From Chthonomonas calidirosea T49 (lineage in GTDB: Bacteria; Armatimonadota; Chthonomonadetes; Chthonomonadales; Chthonomonadaceae), in assembly GCF_000427095.1 (NCBI RefSeq), contig NC_021487.1, forward strand, positions 2,775,241-2,839,240: a stretch of DNA of 64,000 nt, written 5' to 3'. Shown here piece after piece: positions 34,470 through 43,614 of the stretch. Made by a program: the position numbers and the translations under genes. The notes beneath the pieces were generated by a model, which had not been told where the DNA came from, searched no databases, and was given only the letters and a program-made list of their open reading frames with translations. Position 1 is the first letter of the stretch; each line of letters opens with the position of its first letter.

Positions 34470-34700
34470 ATGTCCAGCCTGCTTGTCACCAACAAAGAAG
34501 AGTTCGTTTCGGGCGAAGTGGTTGAGCCTGGGGTATACGAAGACCTCGAAAGCGGCGCCATTTTGGAGATTCGCGAGCCGGATGCGTTGCCAGAAGGGGC
34601 CCGCGTGGTTCACTATCTGCGGCGCTTCCGGCGCATCGGGCAGCTACAAGAGGACGCCCGTGACCTCAACTCCGGAAGTGAGGCCACCAGAAACCGCTAG
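34470..34700 (+). CDS. Small hypothetical protein
   Basis: A 76-aa acidic protein: MSSLLVTNKEEFVSGEVVEP, then GVYEDLESGAILEIREPDAL. The EVVEPGVYEDLESG segment suggests a compact beta structure resembling small YjzC-like or 'cold-shock-size' proteins, but no family is assigned. AAGGAG lies about a dozen bases upstream. It is divergent from dnaN and has its own terminator at 34791. Confidence 0.65.
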   Translation: MSSLLVTNKEEFVSGEVVEPGVYEDLESGAILEIREPDALPEGARVVHYLRRFRRIGQLQEDARDLNSGSEATRNR

Positions 34701-34790
34701 GGCTCTGGAAACGGGCGTCTTTGCTTGTACCCGAACTTCACAGAAAATCTTCCCCTATGAGCCGCGCACCTGGGGGTGAAGTCGGGAGAT

Positions 34791-34826
34791 ACAGGGCGGC
34801 AGAAGGCCCTCTTGCCGCCCTGTTTT
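34791..34826 (+). terminator. Intrinsic terminator of the 76-aa protein gene
   Basis: An 11-bp stem ACAGGGCGGCA / TGCCGCCCTGT with an 11-base loop is followed by TTTCCTTTT. It lies about 90 bases after the stop codon on the plus strand, just before the convergent outer-membrane gene ends. Confidence 0.8.
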
Positions 34827-34830
34827 CCTT

Positions 34831-36093
34831 TTAGAACCGCCAAGTGGGCTGAAGGTAGAACCAGTTCACCTCATGGGCCAGCGTCGGAGCGAGCGTACGT
34901 ATGAAGTGCCCTGGAAAGAAGTGGCTATAGCCCATTTCGAGGCTTAGCGTCCTGGAGAGGTGGTAGGTCGCAATGAGGTCTACATCGGTGCCGATCTCTC
35001 GCCCCGCTGTCCCGTTAGGGCTACGTAAAGGCAGCCCATTAACTCCCTTCACCGGCCCACCGGCGTACCAGTAGTCACGTGCATCGGCCAGCGCCAAAAA
35101 GTGCGTGTCTACCGAAAGCTCCCAGCGACGTATGGGGGCTCCGCTCAGCATAACTCGCCACTGCCTCACGTTGCGCCAGTTGGCGTAGATCAGTGAGCCG
35201 AAAAAGGCATGGCTTGAACCAAACAACGGGTCAAACGTGTTGGTGTGGTGGGGATCGGTGGGGCTGCCGCCACTGGCGAAATCGCGTTCGAGAAGGAGCC
35301 GTAGGCCGGCTTTGCCTGGAAACCGAGTGTTTAAGGTCGCCCCATAGGCCCAAGCGGTTACGGCCTTGCTGCCGTTGCTGCCAAACTGAAATGCCGTTTC
35401 CACCGAGGCCTCGATGCGTCCGAGCAGATGCACCACCGGGCGTGTGCCCACCGTCCATAGTCCAAAGTTGTTGTCGGCCTCATGGTCGTGTACATAGAGC
35501 AGGTAGAGGTCGGTGGTGTTTTGTGGACCCAAGGTCAGAGTGGAATAGAGGCCTGTAAGCACCGGTCGAATCGGCTTGCCATCCGCCACCCCAACGCGTC
35601 CCACAAACAGGTCGGTGCTGGCGCCACGCCGTTCGTAGCGTAGTCGGATGGCATCAAAAGAGCGTGAGATGTTGTTCCAGTTATCGTCGTCCAGCAGGCG
35701 GTGCACACCATAGGCCAGAATCTGGCGCCCTACGCGTACGCTCCAGGGGCCATAGCGCTTTTCCACGTACCCTTGATACAGCTCCGCCACACTCTGAACT
35801 CGCCAGTGGCTGCCCACCAGCTGTTCGCTTTCCCGGTGCTGCGGTTGCACAAAGAGGCTTAGACCAGAGCTGTCGTGCCATGCAAAGCCTAACCGTAGTC
35901 GGCTAAGCCACTCTTGCGGCGCCGAAGTGCTGCCAATCGAGGGGGCATTTGCTTGCGAGCCATCGTGCCGAATCCGCCATTCGGGCTGAAAGGAAAAAGG
36001 GGTGGAGGTTTGGGCGGGCACCATTTGCCCGGCTGCCAGAAGGGCCGACAACAGGCCGGCCCCTATAAGGGGTTTCTGTTTCGCGATATGCAT
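34831..36093 (-). CDS. Outer-membrane beta-barrel, alginate-export (AlgE-like) family
   Basis: A 420-aa protein with signal peptide (cleavage near MVPAQ) and many alternating amphipathic strands, ending in the aromatic YLQPTWRF expected of a barrel inserted by the BAM machinery. Segments such as WSVRVGRQILAYGVHRLLDD, RSFDAIRLRYERRGASTDLF and SLEMGYSHFFPGHFI match the alginate_exp family, which also includes porins for other sugars or hydrocarbons. The presence of such a barrel argues for a diderm envelope. A strong AGGAG precedes the ATG. Transported substrate unknown. Confidence 0.85.
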   Translation of the reverse strand: MHIAKQKPLIGAGLLSALLAAGQMVPAQTSTPFSFQPEWRIRHDGSQANAPSIGSTSAPQEWLSRLRLGFAWHDSSGLSLFVQPQHRESEQLVGSHWRVQSVAELYQGYVEKRYGPWSVRVGRQILAYGVHRLLDDDNWNNISRSFDAIRLRYERRGASTDLFVGRVGVADGKPIRPVLTGLYSTLTLGPQNTTDLYLLYVHDHEADNNFGLWTVGTRPVVHLLGRIEASVETAFQFGSNGSKAVTAWAYGATLNTRFPGKAGLRLLLERDFASGGSPTDPHHTNTFDPLFGSSHAFFGSLIYANWRNVRQWRVMLSGAPIRRWELSVDTHFLALADARDYWYAGGPVKGVNGLPLRSPNGTAGREIGTDVDLIATYHLSRTLSLEMGYSHFFPGHFIRTLAPTLAHEVNWFYLQPTWRF

Positions 36094-36554
36094 CTCTCTC
36101 CTAAAAAAATAAAGAAATCGGTAACATCGCTCCCTCGTTTCTGAAGCCTAATGCCGCGGTCTCTACGAGGTTGGAAAAGGAACAGGCAGGCAAGGAGAGT
36201 GGGGAGCTTTTGCGCTCTTTCCATCGCAGGTCAAACTTCGCCCTGCGGGAAGGAGCCATTTTATTCTGGCATCCAAATTATTAAGGGAATGTTAAGGCGG
36301 CCATGAAAGCGCGTTGAAAGCAAAGAAGGTTCGACTTTTGCAGCCTTCAGCGGTAGACAACGAATCGGCATGCTTTCAAAACGGAAGAAAGAATCGGGCG
36401 AGCAAGTGCGAATCTATTTATTTCATATCTTTTACATCCGTTTCTGGTCTTGTCCAACGCCGCATTTTCCAGTTTTGCCTGCCGTGACGGTATTTCCTTA
36501 CTAGTGGGCAGCACGAAAAAGCCTTTAAGGCAGCAAGCAAGGAGATGCACATCC
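36094..36554. other. Intergenic region upstream of the broken cmr genes
   Basis: About 460 bases between the divergent outer-membrane gene and cmr1. I see no CRISPR repeats, RNA gene or credible reading frame. It presumably contains the promoters of both directions; an AT-rich stretch near 36250-36290 and another near 36410-36435 are candidates without clear boxes. Confidence 0.5.
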
Positions 36555-37857
36555 ATGCGCCCTAGGAAATCTTTGGAGCCGCCGCAATGGCCGCAAAGAC
36601 CTTCTATCCCTTATCGGGCGTCGCTGGCTCTCTCGCTAAAACTGATCACCCCCCTGTTTGGGGGCGGCTACGAGGCCGGCGAAGTGGACAAGGACTGCCC
36701 CGTGCGCGCGGCCACTATTCGAGGGCATCTGCGCTTTGGGTGGCGTGCGATCTACGAAGCTCAATACGATAGCCCCAAGGCGCTGTTTGAAGCCGAAGAG
36801 GGGATTTGGGCAGCACCAACCGACCCAGTGCCCTCGCTCTTAAAGCGGAGGTTACTCAGGAGGGTATGCCTATTCCCTACTCTAAGCTTAAAGATGGCCA
36901 TCGCCCTTTAGCCTATTTTCTTTTTCCTTTTCAAGGGAGCTCAAAAGATCAGCAGAAAGAGGGATATCAAGATATCGCCTTCGATCTCACCCTCGAATTT
37001 CCCTCGGTACGTCAGCAAGCCACCGAGCGCACTATCAAAGCCTGGATCGCCTTTGGAGGCGTGGGGGCGCGCACCCGTCGCGGCTGCGGAGCGTTACAGG
37101 TTACTGAGGATGCGGCTAGGTGGTGTATGCCGGCTCAGCCTGAAGGCCGATCGAGTTGGCTGAACGACCTGGTTCCAAGCTCTGTCAGCCGGCCTTCTGC
37201 CCCTCGAATGTCGGTGCTTCATGGCGCTGAATGCGTTATAGGGATGCCACAAGGGGATGCATTGGACGTATGGGAAAAGCAGGCCGACTTTTGGCAGAGG
37301 TTTCGGAAAGGGTATATAGGGGAAAAAGGGAGGAGTATAGGCCTCAAAAGTCGGGTTTATGGAAAGACTATACTAGCCTTTCCGAGACTTTACCCTTGCA
37401 AGGTGCCTCCCTGTCTCTTGTAAAACCTTTTCTCGGTCTTCCAATTCTTTTTCAAAAGACCCCCACGTATCGCCGCGCTAACCGAGCGTTTTTTATTGGT
37501 GAGCTCCTTCCTGAAGATTCCCGCCGCATGGCCTCGCCCATTGTTCTCAAACCTATTGCCCTGGCCGAGGAGAAAGTCTGCCCCTGCGTTCTAAGGCTTT
37601 CCGCACCTCCGCCTAAGAAGCTAAAGGCAACAAGAGATAAAGTTATCCGTCAAGGCCAATCTGATAAAGAGGTGGTTGACGAGTTTGTCTTGCAGATGCC
37701 CACCCCAGAGACGGAGCCCTTGTTGCGTACGGCAAATCCCCATGGGGAGGAAGAGAATATCGATCTCTATGGTGTGGTGATAAAGGAAGCAAAGGAGGTC
37801 TTCGAGGACTCTTGGGTCTACTCACTCGGTACATCGGGGGGTGATCCTCATGCGTAA
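36555..37857 (+). pseudogene. cmr1: Type III-B CRISPR protein Cmr1, broken by two frameshifts
   Basis: Cmr1 is a RAMP subunit of the Cmr effector complex that caps the crRNA end of the filament. The first reading frame, with ATG 36555 and AAGGAG upstream, contains LKLITPLFGGGYEAGEVDKD and VRAATIRGHLRFGWRA, diagnostic for the Cmr1 N-terminus. Near 36804-36807 the homologous frame shifts by -1 to one containing GSTNRPSALALKAEV, IKAWIAFGGVGARTRRGCGA and DVWEKQADFWQRFRKGY. Near 37320-37332 (A5/G3 tract) it shifts by -1 again to YRPQKSGLWKDY, ASPIVLKPIALAEEK and the true C-terminus. Both sites look like single-base losses in homopolymer runs. The full product would be about 434 aa. Confidence 0.88.
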
Positions 37858-39544
37858 TCTGCTGACTATCTCCATTGGGCCCGTGCAGGAGTTCATCGCG
37901 GCGGCGCGAAAAACGGCCGACCTTCAAGCCGGATCGAACCTACGACAACGCCTTGCCTGTGAGGCGGCCAACTATGTGAGCCGTTATGGCGAGCTCGTCT
38001 TTCCATCCGATGCAGCGGAGGGTGGGGCCAATAAAATTCTTGTTCTCCTTCACGAAAACGAAGACCCCAAAGTGGTGGCGCGGGAGTGCCATAAGTGCCT
38101 GAAGGAGAGTCTGATGAAGTGTTGGCAGACCGTGCTGGAGAAGCTGTCGGAGAAAGCCGTGGGCAAGGAGCTTGGCAATAACCAGATCAAAAACTTTGTG
38201 GAGTTCTATGCCGCCTGGATGCCACTGGAAGACGAGGCCTCCTATACCACTGCACGCAAAGATCTGGAGCGTCTGTTGGCCGGGCGTAAAGCCCTGCGTG
38301 ATTTTAAACAACCGCTCAGCTATCCCGATCGGTTTAAAAGCCCCTTCGATCCCTCGCGCGACACGGTGATTCGGGATCACGATAGTCTCAAAAAGCCTTT
38401 AAAGCTCAAAGAGAGCGAATATCTTGATGCCATCTCGTTGATGAAGCGCTCTATAGGGTTGCACCCTGATATCCTCGATAGCTGCTTCCCAACAAGGAGG
38501 AAACACGAAATGGTCGCCACGTTTCAAAAGCAAGATCAACATAGCCGACCTCAGAGCGACGCATCGAATGTCCCCTCCACCTCGGAGATGGCCTTCCGCT
38601 CGCTGGAGCGGCGCGTTAGAGATGCTGCTAGGCCTAGCGCTGGTTTACACTCTCCAAGCTTTCGCCAAGACGCACAGAATAGACGAGCTTAGCGAGCTAG
38701 TGTTTGAGAACCGACTGAACGAGCTAGCGGAGGAAGGAAAGCTTACAGAGGATGAAAGAAAGCAGGCGGACAACCTCCGCAAAAAGCTGCTAGACGAGTT
38801 GCAGACGATGGTGATCGCATAGGTAGAATCCTGAACACTCTAGTCGCTCCTGATGCCCATCGGAATTTTTCGAAAGCGCTCGCGAAGTTTGCTCAAAAAG
38901 CGCGCGAGATCATTAAAGGCTACAGCGACTACTGCATCTATGCTGGAGGAGACGATGTGCTCGCCCTTCTGCCCTTGGAGACAGTCATCGAATGTGCAAA
39001 TGCGCTGAACAAAGCTTTTCGTCAGCACCTACAAGGTTTTCAGCTGCCGGATGATTCAGGCACGCTTTCTATAGGCGTCGCGATATGCCATCGGATGGAG
39101 CCGCCAAGCATCGCTCTGGAGGCCGCTCGCAGTGCCGAAAGGGCGGCCAAGCAACTTCGCAATGCCCTGGCCGTTGCCGTTCATCCGCGGAGCGGATCTA
39201 GCGTTATGGTGAAGGATCCATGGCGCGATACCCTGCTGCAAGACTGGCAAAACTCCAAAAAGGCCCTGCGCCACGGGATAGCGCGTGGATTCCCTTACGA
39301 GCTGCAGCATCTTGCCAGGCAGTGGGAAGGTGCGATATCGCATCCTAATTTCTCTCCGCGTCAGAAGAGAGAGCTCCCAAAGCGTCTGAAGAAGGAGGCC
39401 CTGCGCATCCTCGAACGCAAGAAAGAGACCGGCCAAAACACCAAAGCGATCATGGAAGAGGTCATTGATAGCATTCAATCGGTCGATCAGTTAAAAACCC
39501 AGGCCGATCGCTTGGCCATCGCCCATTTCCTAACGAGAGGTTAA
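37850..39544 (+). pseudogene. cas10: Type III-B Cas10 (Cmr2), broken and internally shortened
   Basis: Cas10/Cmr2 is the large subunit that makes cyclic oligoadenylate signals. The first frame gives NLLTISIGPVQEFIAAARKT and ADLQAGSNL, the classic Cmr2 N-terminus, then FKSPFDPSRDTVIRDH, SEYLDAISLMKRSIG and NVPSTSEMAF. Between about 38600 and 38690 the homology moves to another frame (LSELVFENRLNELAEEGKLT). Near 38797-38806 it moves by -1 to a third frame carrying DGDRIGRI and the palm motif YAGGDDVLALLPLE, ending at 39544. At about 565 codons it is far shorter than the usual 800-1000, so internal sequence is also missing. ATG 37850 overlaps the cmr1 end. It cannot give a functional enzyme. Confidence 0.88.
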
Positions 39545-39549
39545 AACCG

Positions 39550-40354
39550 ATGTGAGCCTTTCAAATTCTGCCCATCGAGCCTCTACTGCTACGTGACGGC
39601 CGACCGTTTAGCACCGATGAGGGCGCTCTGGATGCCACCTCTCTCAATGCCCATGCCGGGCACCCTTGCCGGCTTCCTACGCCCGCTGATCGGGCAACGA
39701 CGCGGATACTCCTGGGAGCCCTCGGAGGTGGCCATCCTGCGGGACATCGGCGTTGCCGGGCCGCTGCTAAAGAACGAGACGGTCTGCTTTCCCGCCCCTG
39801 CGGATGCGGTCGTGCTGGAAGGAAAGGAGCTGATGACTCTGCGCCCCTTTGAACCGGAAAAGGGCGGCTGCAACCTTCGCCCTGGGCTTTTGCCCCTTAA
39901 GGTCACCAAGGACGGCAAGCCCGCGCCCGGCTATACCTACTGGAAGGCCAGAGATATGTTTCAATGGCTTGCTGGCAATGTGCAAGAGAGCTTCTTGCCT
40001 GAAGAGATCGGCGACTTCCCCCGCGACACAAGCCTTCATGGGGCCATAGATCCGAGGACCCATACGGCGCAGGAGGGCAGGCGCTATTCCACGGAAATGG
40101 TGGTTTATGAGCAGTTAAAGAAAAGCAAGGAGGACGAAAACTGCGACCAGAAGTACGAAAGCTGGTCCTTCTTGGTGGCCGCGGAGGTTTCTGAGGAGGA
40201 AGACCTCTGCACCGTTCACACGCTGGGCGGAGAACGTTGGCTGGCCGCTGTTCGGGAGGCCCCTAAGAAGTGGCCAGATACGTGCCCAAACCCCATTAAA
40301 GAGGCGCTACGGCATGCACGGCAGATGCGTCTGAAAAGCTGCCGAGACGGTTAG
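39550..40354 (+). pseudogene. cmr3: Type III-B Cmr3, stop codon at position 2, frameshifted and truncated
   Basis: Cmr3 is the Cas5-like subunit that holds the crRNA 5' handle. ATG 39550 is followed at once by TGA; the same frame then reads FQILPIEPLLLRDGRPFSTD and LDATSLNAHAG, the Cmr3 N-terminus. Around 39640-39655 the homology shifts frame to PGTLAGFLRPLIGQRRGYSW, VAGPLLKNETVCFPAPAD, RRYSTEMVVYEQL and IKEALRHARQMRL, each typical of Cmr3. After MRL, about 40334, the homology ends abruptly: the conserved C-terminal part is missing and the frame stops at 40354. So the gene carries a nonsense codon, a frameshift and a 3' deletion. Confidence 0.85.
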
Positions 40355-40533
40355 ACGAAGCGGAGATAGATAGGTTTAAGAGGGCCTGGTCACAACTTGG
40401 GCAGCTGCGCAATGATATCGCCCATTGCGGTATGCGGGCCCGTCCGCGTTGGGCGGTGGATGCCATAAACGAGGTTCAACGTTTATCTAAATTGCTGGAG
40501 CCGCTATACGAGCTTATCAAAACTCAGCCCTGA
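40335..40533 (+). pseudogene. C-terminal fragment of a probable Csx-type CRISPR accessory protein
   Basis: In the frame open from 40300 to TGA 40531-40533 the translation reads KLPRRLDEAEIDRFKRAWSQ, then LGQLRNDIAHCGMRARPRWA. The RNDIAHCGMR segment and the helical end resemble the C-terminus of Csx2/TIGR02221-type proteins with a HEPN-like R-x4-H core, often found beside Cmr genes. There is no start codon. Its fusion point with truncated cmr3 marks a deletion that removed cmr4, cmr5, cmr6 and the front of this gene. The family call is tentative. Confidence 0.5.
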
Positions 40534-40638
40534 CGCCCGTGATCCTTTTGAAAGCGCCTAATACCTTGGTGGCCTAGTATATTACCGGCACCGCTTTCCC
40601 ACAACAACCGTTGCCCTCTCCTCTAGAAGAAGGGCGTG

Positions 40639-41613
40639 TTAGCCGCATGGCTGCGCAAAAGCCACCTGTTGCCGTCGTTTTCGTAAGGTGAAGAGCGATA
40701 GGGGCAGCGAAAAACCTAGGATGAGCGATCCCAGCCCGCCCTCTGGTACAAATCCATGGGGCGTTTGACCTCCAGAAGCAGAAAATTGTGGCGGCAAAGC
40801 CCCAAGAAGGGGAGGTGAACTGCCGTGCCCTCCGCCATGAAAGAGAAACGGCAGCCCCAAAGCTCCATAGGGAAAGCCGCCCGTTACGTGCGCTTCCGGC
40901 AGACCAGGTGGCACAAGGGGAGCTAGGGAAGGTGAGAGCGCGACCTCCACACTTTTGATCTGTTCCGGTACGGCAGGGGCGACGGCGGAGGGGGATGGGC
41001 TGCTAGACGCCATAGCCACCGAGAGGTTTGGGGTTGTTACGTTAAAGAGGTTATGCACCACGCTTTTGGGAGGAGGCAGTTGGATGTTGCCAATGGGGTT
41101 GCCGCACACGGCAATGAGCACGGGGGTGCCGTTCGCGTCTACAAAAGCAGGGGTACCGGCGGGCAAGCGCCGCATGCGGTAGCCCACGATATCATGGCCT
41201 TGTGCATCGTGATGCACGTACCACACGGGCAATACGTGGGCACTGGAGAGGCGCTTGAATCGAAGTTGAGCGAGCGCCAGCTCTAATTCTCCTAAAGAGG
41301 ACAGGTTGTAGTGGTGTAGATAGCGTGCAGCCACCATACGATTCGTGCGGACTTCGATCACCAGTTCACGGGTGCTCTCGACCGGTGTGACCAGAAAAGA
41401 GCCGGGGGGCACAACGGAAGGCCTCAAACGGAGCGAGGGCAGGGGCGGCTGTGCGAGGACGAAAAGAGGGTTTATAAGTCCGAGAAGAGCTATCAAGAAC
41501 CGGGCGTTCAGAATGCGGACACCCTTGAAGCAGAAAGCCATCGTTCGTTTCAGCGCACACGGTAACAGTTGTGCTCTCTGAAGCGCTTCCCATTGTCGTT
41601 GCATTTTGTTCAT
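40639..41613 (-). CDS. Secreted protein with PEP-CTERM-like sorting signal
   Basis: About 324 aa. The signal peptide is internal to the N-terminal extension (NARFLIALLGLINPLFVLAQ). The body has LVIEVRTNRMVAARYLHHYN and a Pro/Ser-rich stretch (about 190-280) typical of surface-exposed linkers. The C-terminus reads FVPEGGLGSLILGFSLPLSL followed by FTLRKRRQ: a Pro-Glu motif, a membrane helix and a basic cluster, which together define a PEP-CTERM-like signal handled by exosortase. The start may be 41613 or 41604; the GAGAGGGG just upstream fits 41604 better. No exosortase gene is in the window. Confidence 0.7.
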   Translation of the reverse strand: MNKMQRQWEALQRAQLLPCALKRTMAFCFKGVRILNARFLIALLGLINPLFVLAQPPLPSLRLRPSVVPPGSFLVTPVESTRELVIEVRTNRMVAARYLHHYNLSSLGELELALAQLRFKRLSSAHVLPVWYVHHDAQGHDIVGYRMRRLPAGTPAFVDANGTPVLIAVCGNPIGNIQLPPPKSVVHNLFNVTTPNLSVAMASSSPSPSAVAPAVPEQIKSVEVALSPSLAPLVPPGLPEAHVTGGFPYGALGLPFLFHGGGHGSSPPLLGALPPQFSASGGQTPHGFVPEGGLGSLILGFSLPLSLFTLRKRRQQVAFAQPCG

Positions 41614-41929
41614 CCCCTCTCGCAGTGCCGTGGCTTCGTTATGTCTCTACACTCGAGGGAGCACCTTTCTATTTTGATCAAAGAAATTGTATCTATCATT
41701 CCGTTGACCAACTCTAAAGACTAATTTTAGCACATCATTGAGAGCGAAGCTACAAATCATTTTACAAGGGCACTCCTACAATAGATACGGTGGTGGGACT
41801 GAGATTCCCTTCTCTGGGAGCTTAAAGCATCTGACTGATAGTTGATATAACAAATCGCTATCTAAAGTGGCGGCCGCTGTCTGCGTATACGTACCCCATT
41901 TCTATTACAAGACATCACAAGAAAGGAGG
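41614..41929. other. Intergenic region left of the phage-tail module
   Basis: Roughly 315 bases between the divergent PEP-CTERM-like gene and the leader of the SGNH hydrolase. The sequence is AT-rich, with several TTTA and TACAAT-like elements (for example TACAATAGAT near 41776). I see no attachment-site repeat, tRNA or gene. It marks the left edge of the phage-derived module. Confidence 0.4.
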
Positions 41930-41977
41930 ATGCGGCTTTCCTCCCTACCCACAGGTAGGGGCTTAGTCGCAATTTGA
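41930..41977 (+). promoter_or_regulatory. Leader peptide and alternative hairpins ahead of the SGNH hydrolase gene
   Basis: ATG 41930 is directly preceded by a perfect AAAGGAGG. The 15-residue frame (MRLSSLPTGRGLVAI) ends at TGA 41975-41977, overlapping the TTG start of the next gene by three bases, so the two are likely coupled. GGAGGA (41925-41930) can pair with TCCTCC (41939-41944), hiding the ribosome site. The overlapping CCCTACC (41943-41949) can instead pair with GGTAGGG (41954-41960). These structures exclude each other, which suggests a translational switch. Confidence 0.4.
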
Positions 41978-43602
41978 AGACGACATTGATTAAAACGCTA
42001 AAACGCACACTAGGGTTGTGGATGATGATGACTCTCTTGGCGCTCGGCGCCAGGGCCCAAACGATTATCCTCGACGATACGTTTAACCGTGGCCCTACAA
42101 CCGTAGGCTCCGGGGCCAATAGCACCACCGGTATCGGGAACGGGTGGATTGACACAACCGGCAATATCTGGAGCATCCCCACCGTGGGCCAACTGAATGC
42201 AAGCGCAGGGGGGTTGGGCAACCCTTGTTACTGGGCGGGCAGCGGAGGACAGATGCAGACCGAAGAGTGTGCGGTGACCTTCGTCTGCTCGAGTTCGGCC
42301 AACCGAGATGTGGCCGCCGTTGTGAAGCTGCAGGATGCCAAAGATTACTATTGCGCATTTGTTGATTCGGGCACTCTCTATGTGCAGAAAGTCATTAACG
42401 GGACCTTCATGAACCTTGTGGCTGTGCCCGCTTTTAGTCTTTCCGTAGGGCAGACGGCGACGATAGTGCTTTATGCCAATACCAGTGGAGGTTCCACCAC
42501 CCTGATCGCCTATTCGTTTGTTGGAACGCTTGGTGCACCGTCGGGAACGATCTACACCGCTACCACAGTGAACAGTGCCCCTAACCTGCAAAACGCTGGC
42601 TATTGTGGCATTACTAGCTTTTTAAACTCTGCAATTAACTATGTGACCGAGGCCAAGATTTGGAATGGACTTTACATCCCCGGCAACGTGTTGACAAGTG
42701 GAGCTGTCGCCCTTACCGCAGCCAACACCACTACGATTACGGCAGCGGTAGGCGCGCCTATGGGCGGCACAAGTCCCTATACCTATGCTTGGTACTACAG
42801 CACTGCGGCCAATGTAACCCCTAACGTGTTAATAGGCGGGCAGACGACGGCGACTTTAACCTGGAACCCTCCGACAAGTGGGCACTACTATGTGAGGTGT
42901 GTTGTAACCGACAGCACTGGCCATAACGTCTCCTCTAACACCGTGCTGGTGGCAACGAACGGAGGAAGCCTAGTGATCGGCTTTATTGGAGATAGTATCA
43001 CGCAGTATGGAGATAGTTTAGGAAACGCCCCGCCCTACTATGAGTGCCAGATAGTACAGTATGTAGGGAACTTCTATAAGGTGAGCCTTGTGAACGAAGG
43101 GATTCCAGGCTCCAAGACATCGGATTGGGTGCCTACAAACTCCAATAACTATTTTAACAACGCGTTGGCGGCCTTTCAGGGCGCGGGGGTAAGCGTTGTG
43201 AGCATTATGCTGGGCACCAATGATGCTTATGGGGGTATGCCCCAAGCGACGTATCAGAGTAACCTCCAAGCCATCGTGAACGGCCTTGTGGCCAATGGGT
43301 TTAAGGTGATTCTCAATAGTCCTCCGTACATTCTTAACACAAACTATGCTAGTGCCAATGCGTTATTGGAGAGCGCCTATCCCAAAGCCATAGCGGCGGT
43401 GGTGGCAAGCAACCCGAAAATGGTGTATCAAGGAGCTCTATACGATTACCGCTATTTTGCGCAGCATGTTGACGAGATGAAAGACCAATTTCATCCAAAC
43501 GATGCTGGGATACAGAGCTATGCGAAGATGTGGGCACAAGCGTTTATCCAGTCGTTCTTGGGGCCTGGGAAGAGTCCGCTTGAGGGCGGGCCAGTGCATT
43601 AA
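41974..43602 (+). CDS. Secreted SGNH/GDSL hydrolase with Ig-like domain
   Basis: A 542-aa protein from TTG 41974. The N-terminus KTTLIKTLKRTLGLW followed by MMMTLLALGARAQ is a good signal peptide, favouring TTG over the internal ATGs. Residues about 30-230 form a lectin/glucanase-like beta domain, about 235-325 an Ig-like domain (SPYTYAWYYSTAANVTPNVL). From about 330 it is an SGNH hydrolase with block I GFIGDSITQYG, block III SIMLGTNDAYGG and block V DQFHPNDAGIQSYAKMW (Asp-x-x-His). Such enzymes remove acetyl or other esters from polysaccharides. In a phage context it could be a receptor-modifying or depolymerising factor. Confidence 0.8.
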   Translation: MKTTLIKTLKRTLGLWMMMTLLALGARAQTIILDDTFNRGPTTVGSGANSTTGIGNGWIDTTGNIWSIPTVGQLNASAGGLGNPCYWAGSGGQMQTEECAVTFVCSSSANRDVAAVVKLQDAKDYYCAFVDSGTLYVQKVINGTFMNLVAVPAFSLSVGQTATIVLYANTSGGSTTLIAYSFVGTLGAPSGTIYTATTVNSAPNLQNAGYCGITSFLNSAINYVTEAKIWNGLYIPGNVLTSGAVALTAANTTTITAAVGAPMGGTSPYTYAWYYSTAANVTPNVLIGGQTTATLTWNPPTSGHYYVRCVVTDSTGHNVSSNTVLVATNGGSLVIGFIGDSITQYGDSLGNAPPYYECQIVQYVGNFYKVSLVNEGIPGSKTSDWVPTNSNNYFNNALAAFQGAGVSVVSIMLGTNDAYGGMPQATYQSNLQAIVNGLVANGFKVILNSPPYILNTNYASANALLESAYPKAIAAVVASNPKMVYQGALYDYRYFAQHVDEMKDQFHPNDAGIQSYAKMWAQAFIQSFLGPGKSPLEGGPVH

Positions 43603-43614
43603 AGGAGGGGAGGA

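Noticed and set aside
33037-34470. dnaN as evidence for the replication origin
   Set aside because: dnaA, recF and gyrB are not adjacent and no typical TTATCCACA boxes were seen, so the origin cannot be placed here on gene content alone.
36094-36554. Search for a CRISPR array beside the cmr genes
   Set aside because: No repeated unit with regular spacers was found upstream (36094-36554) or downstream (40534-40638) of the broken cmr genes. Some GTTGAAAG-like words occur once and are not repeated.
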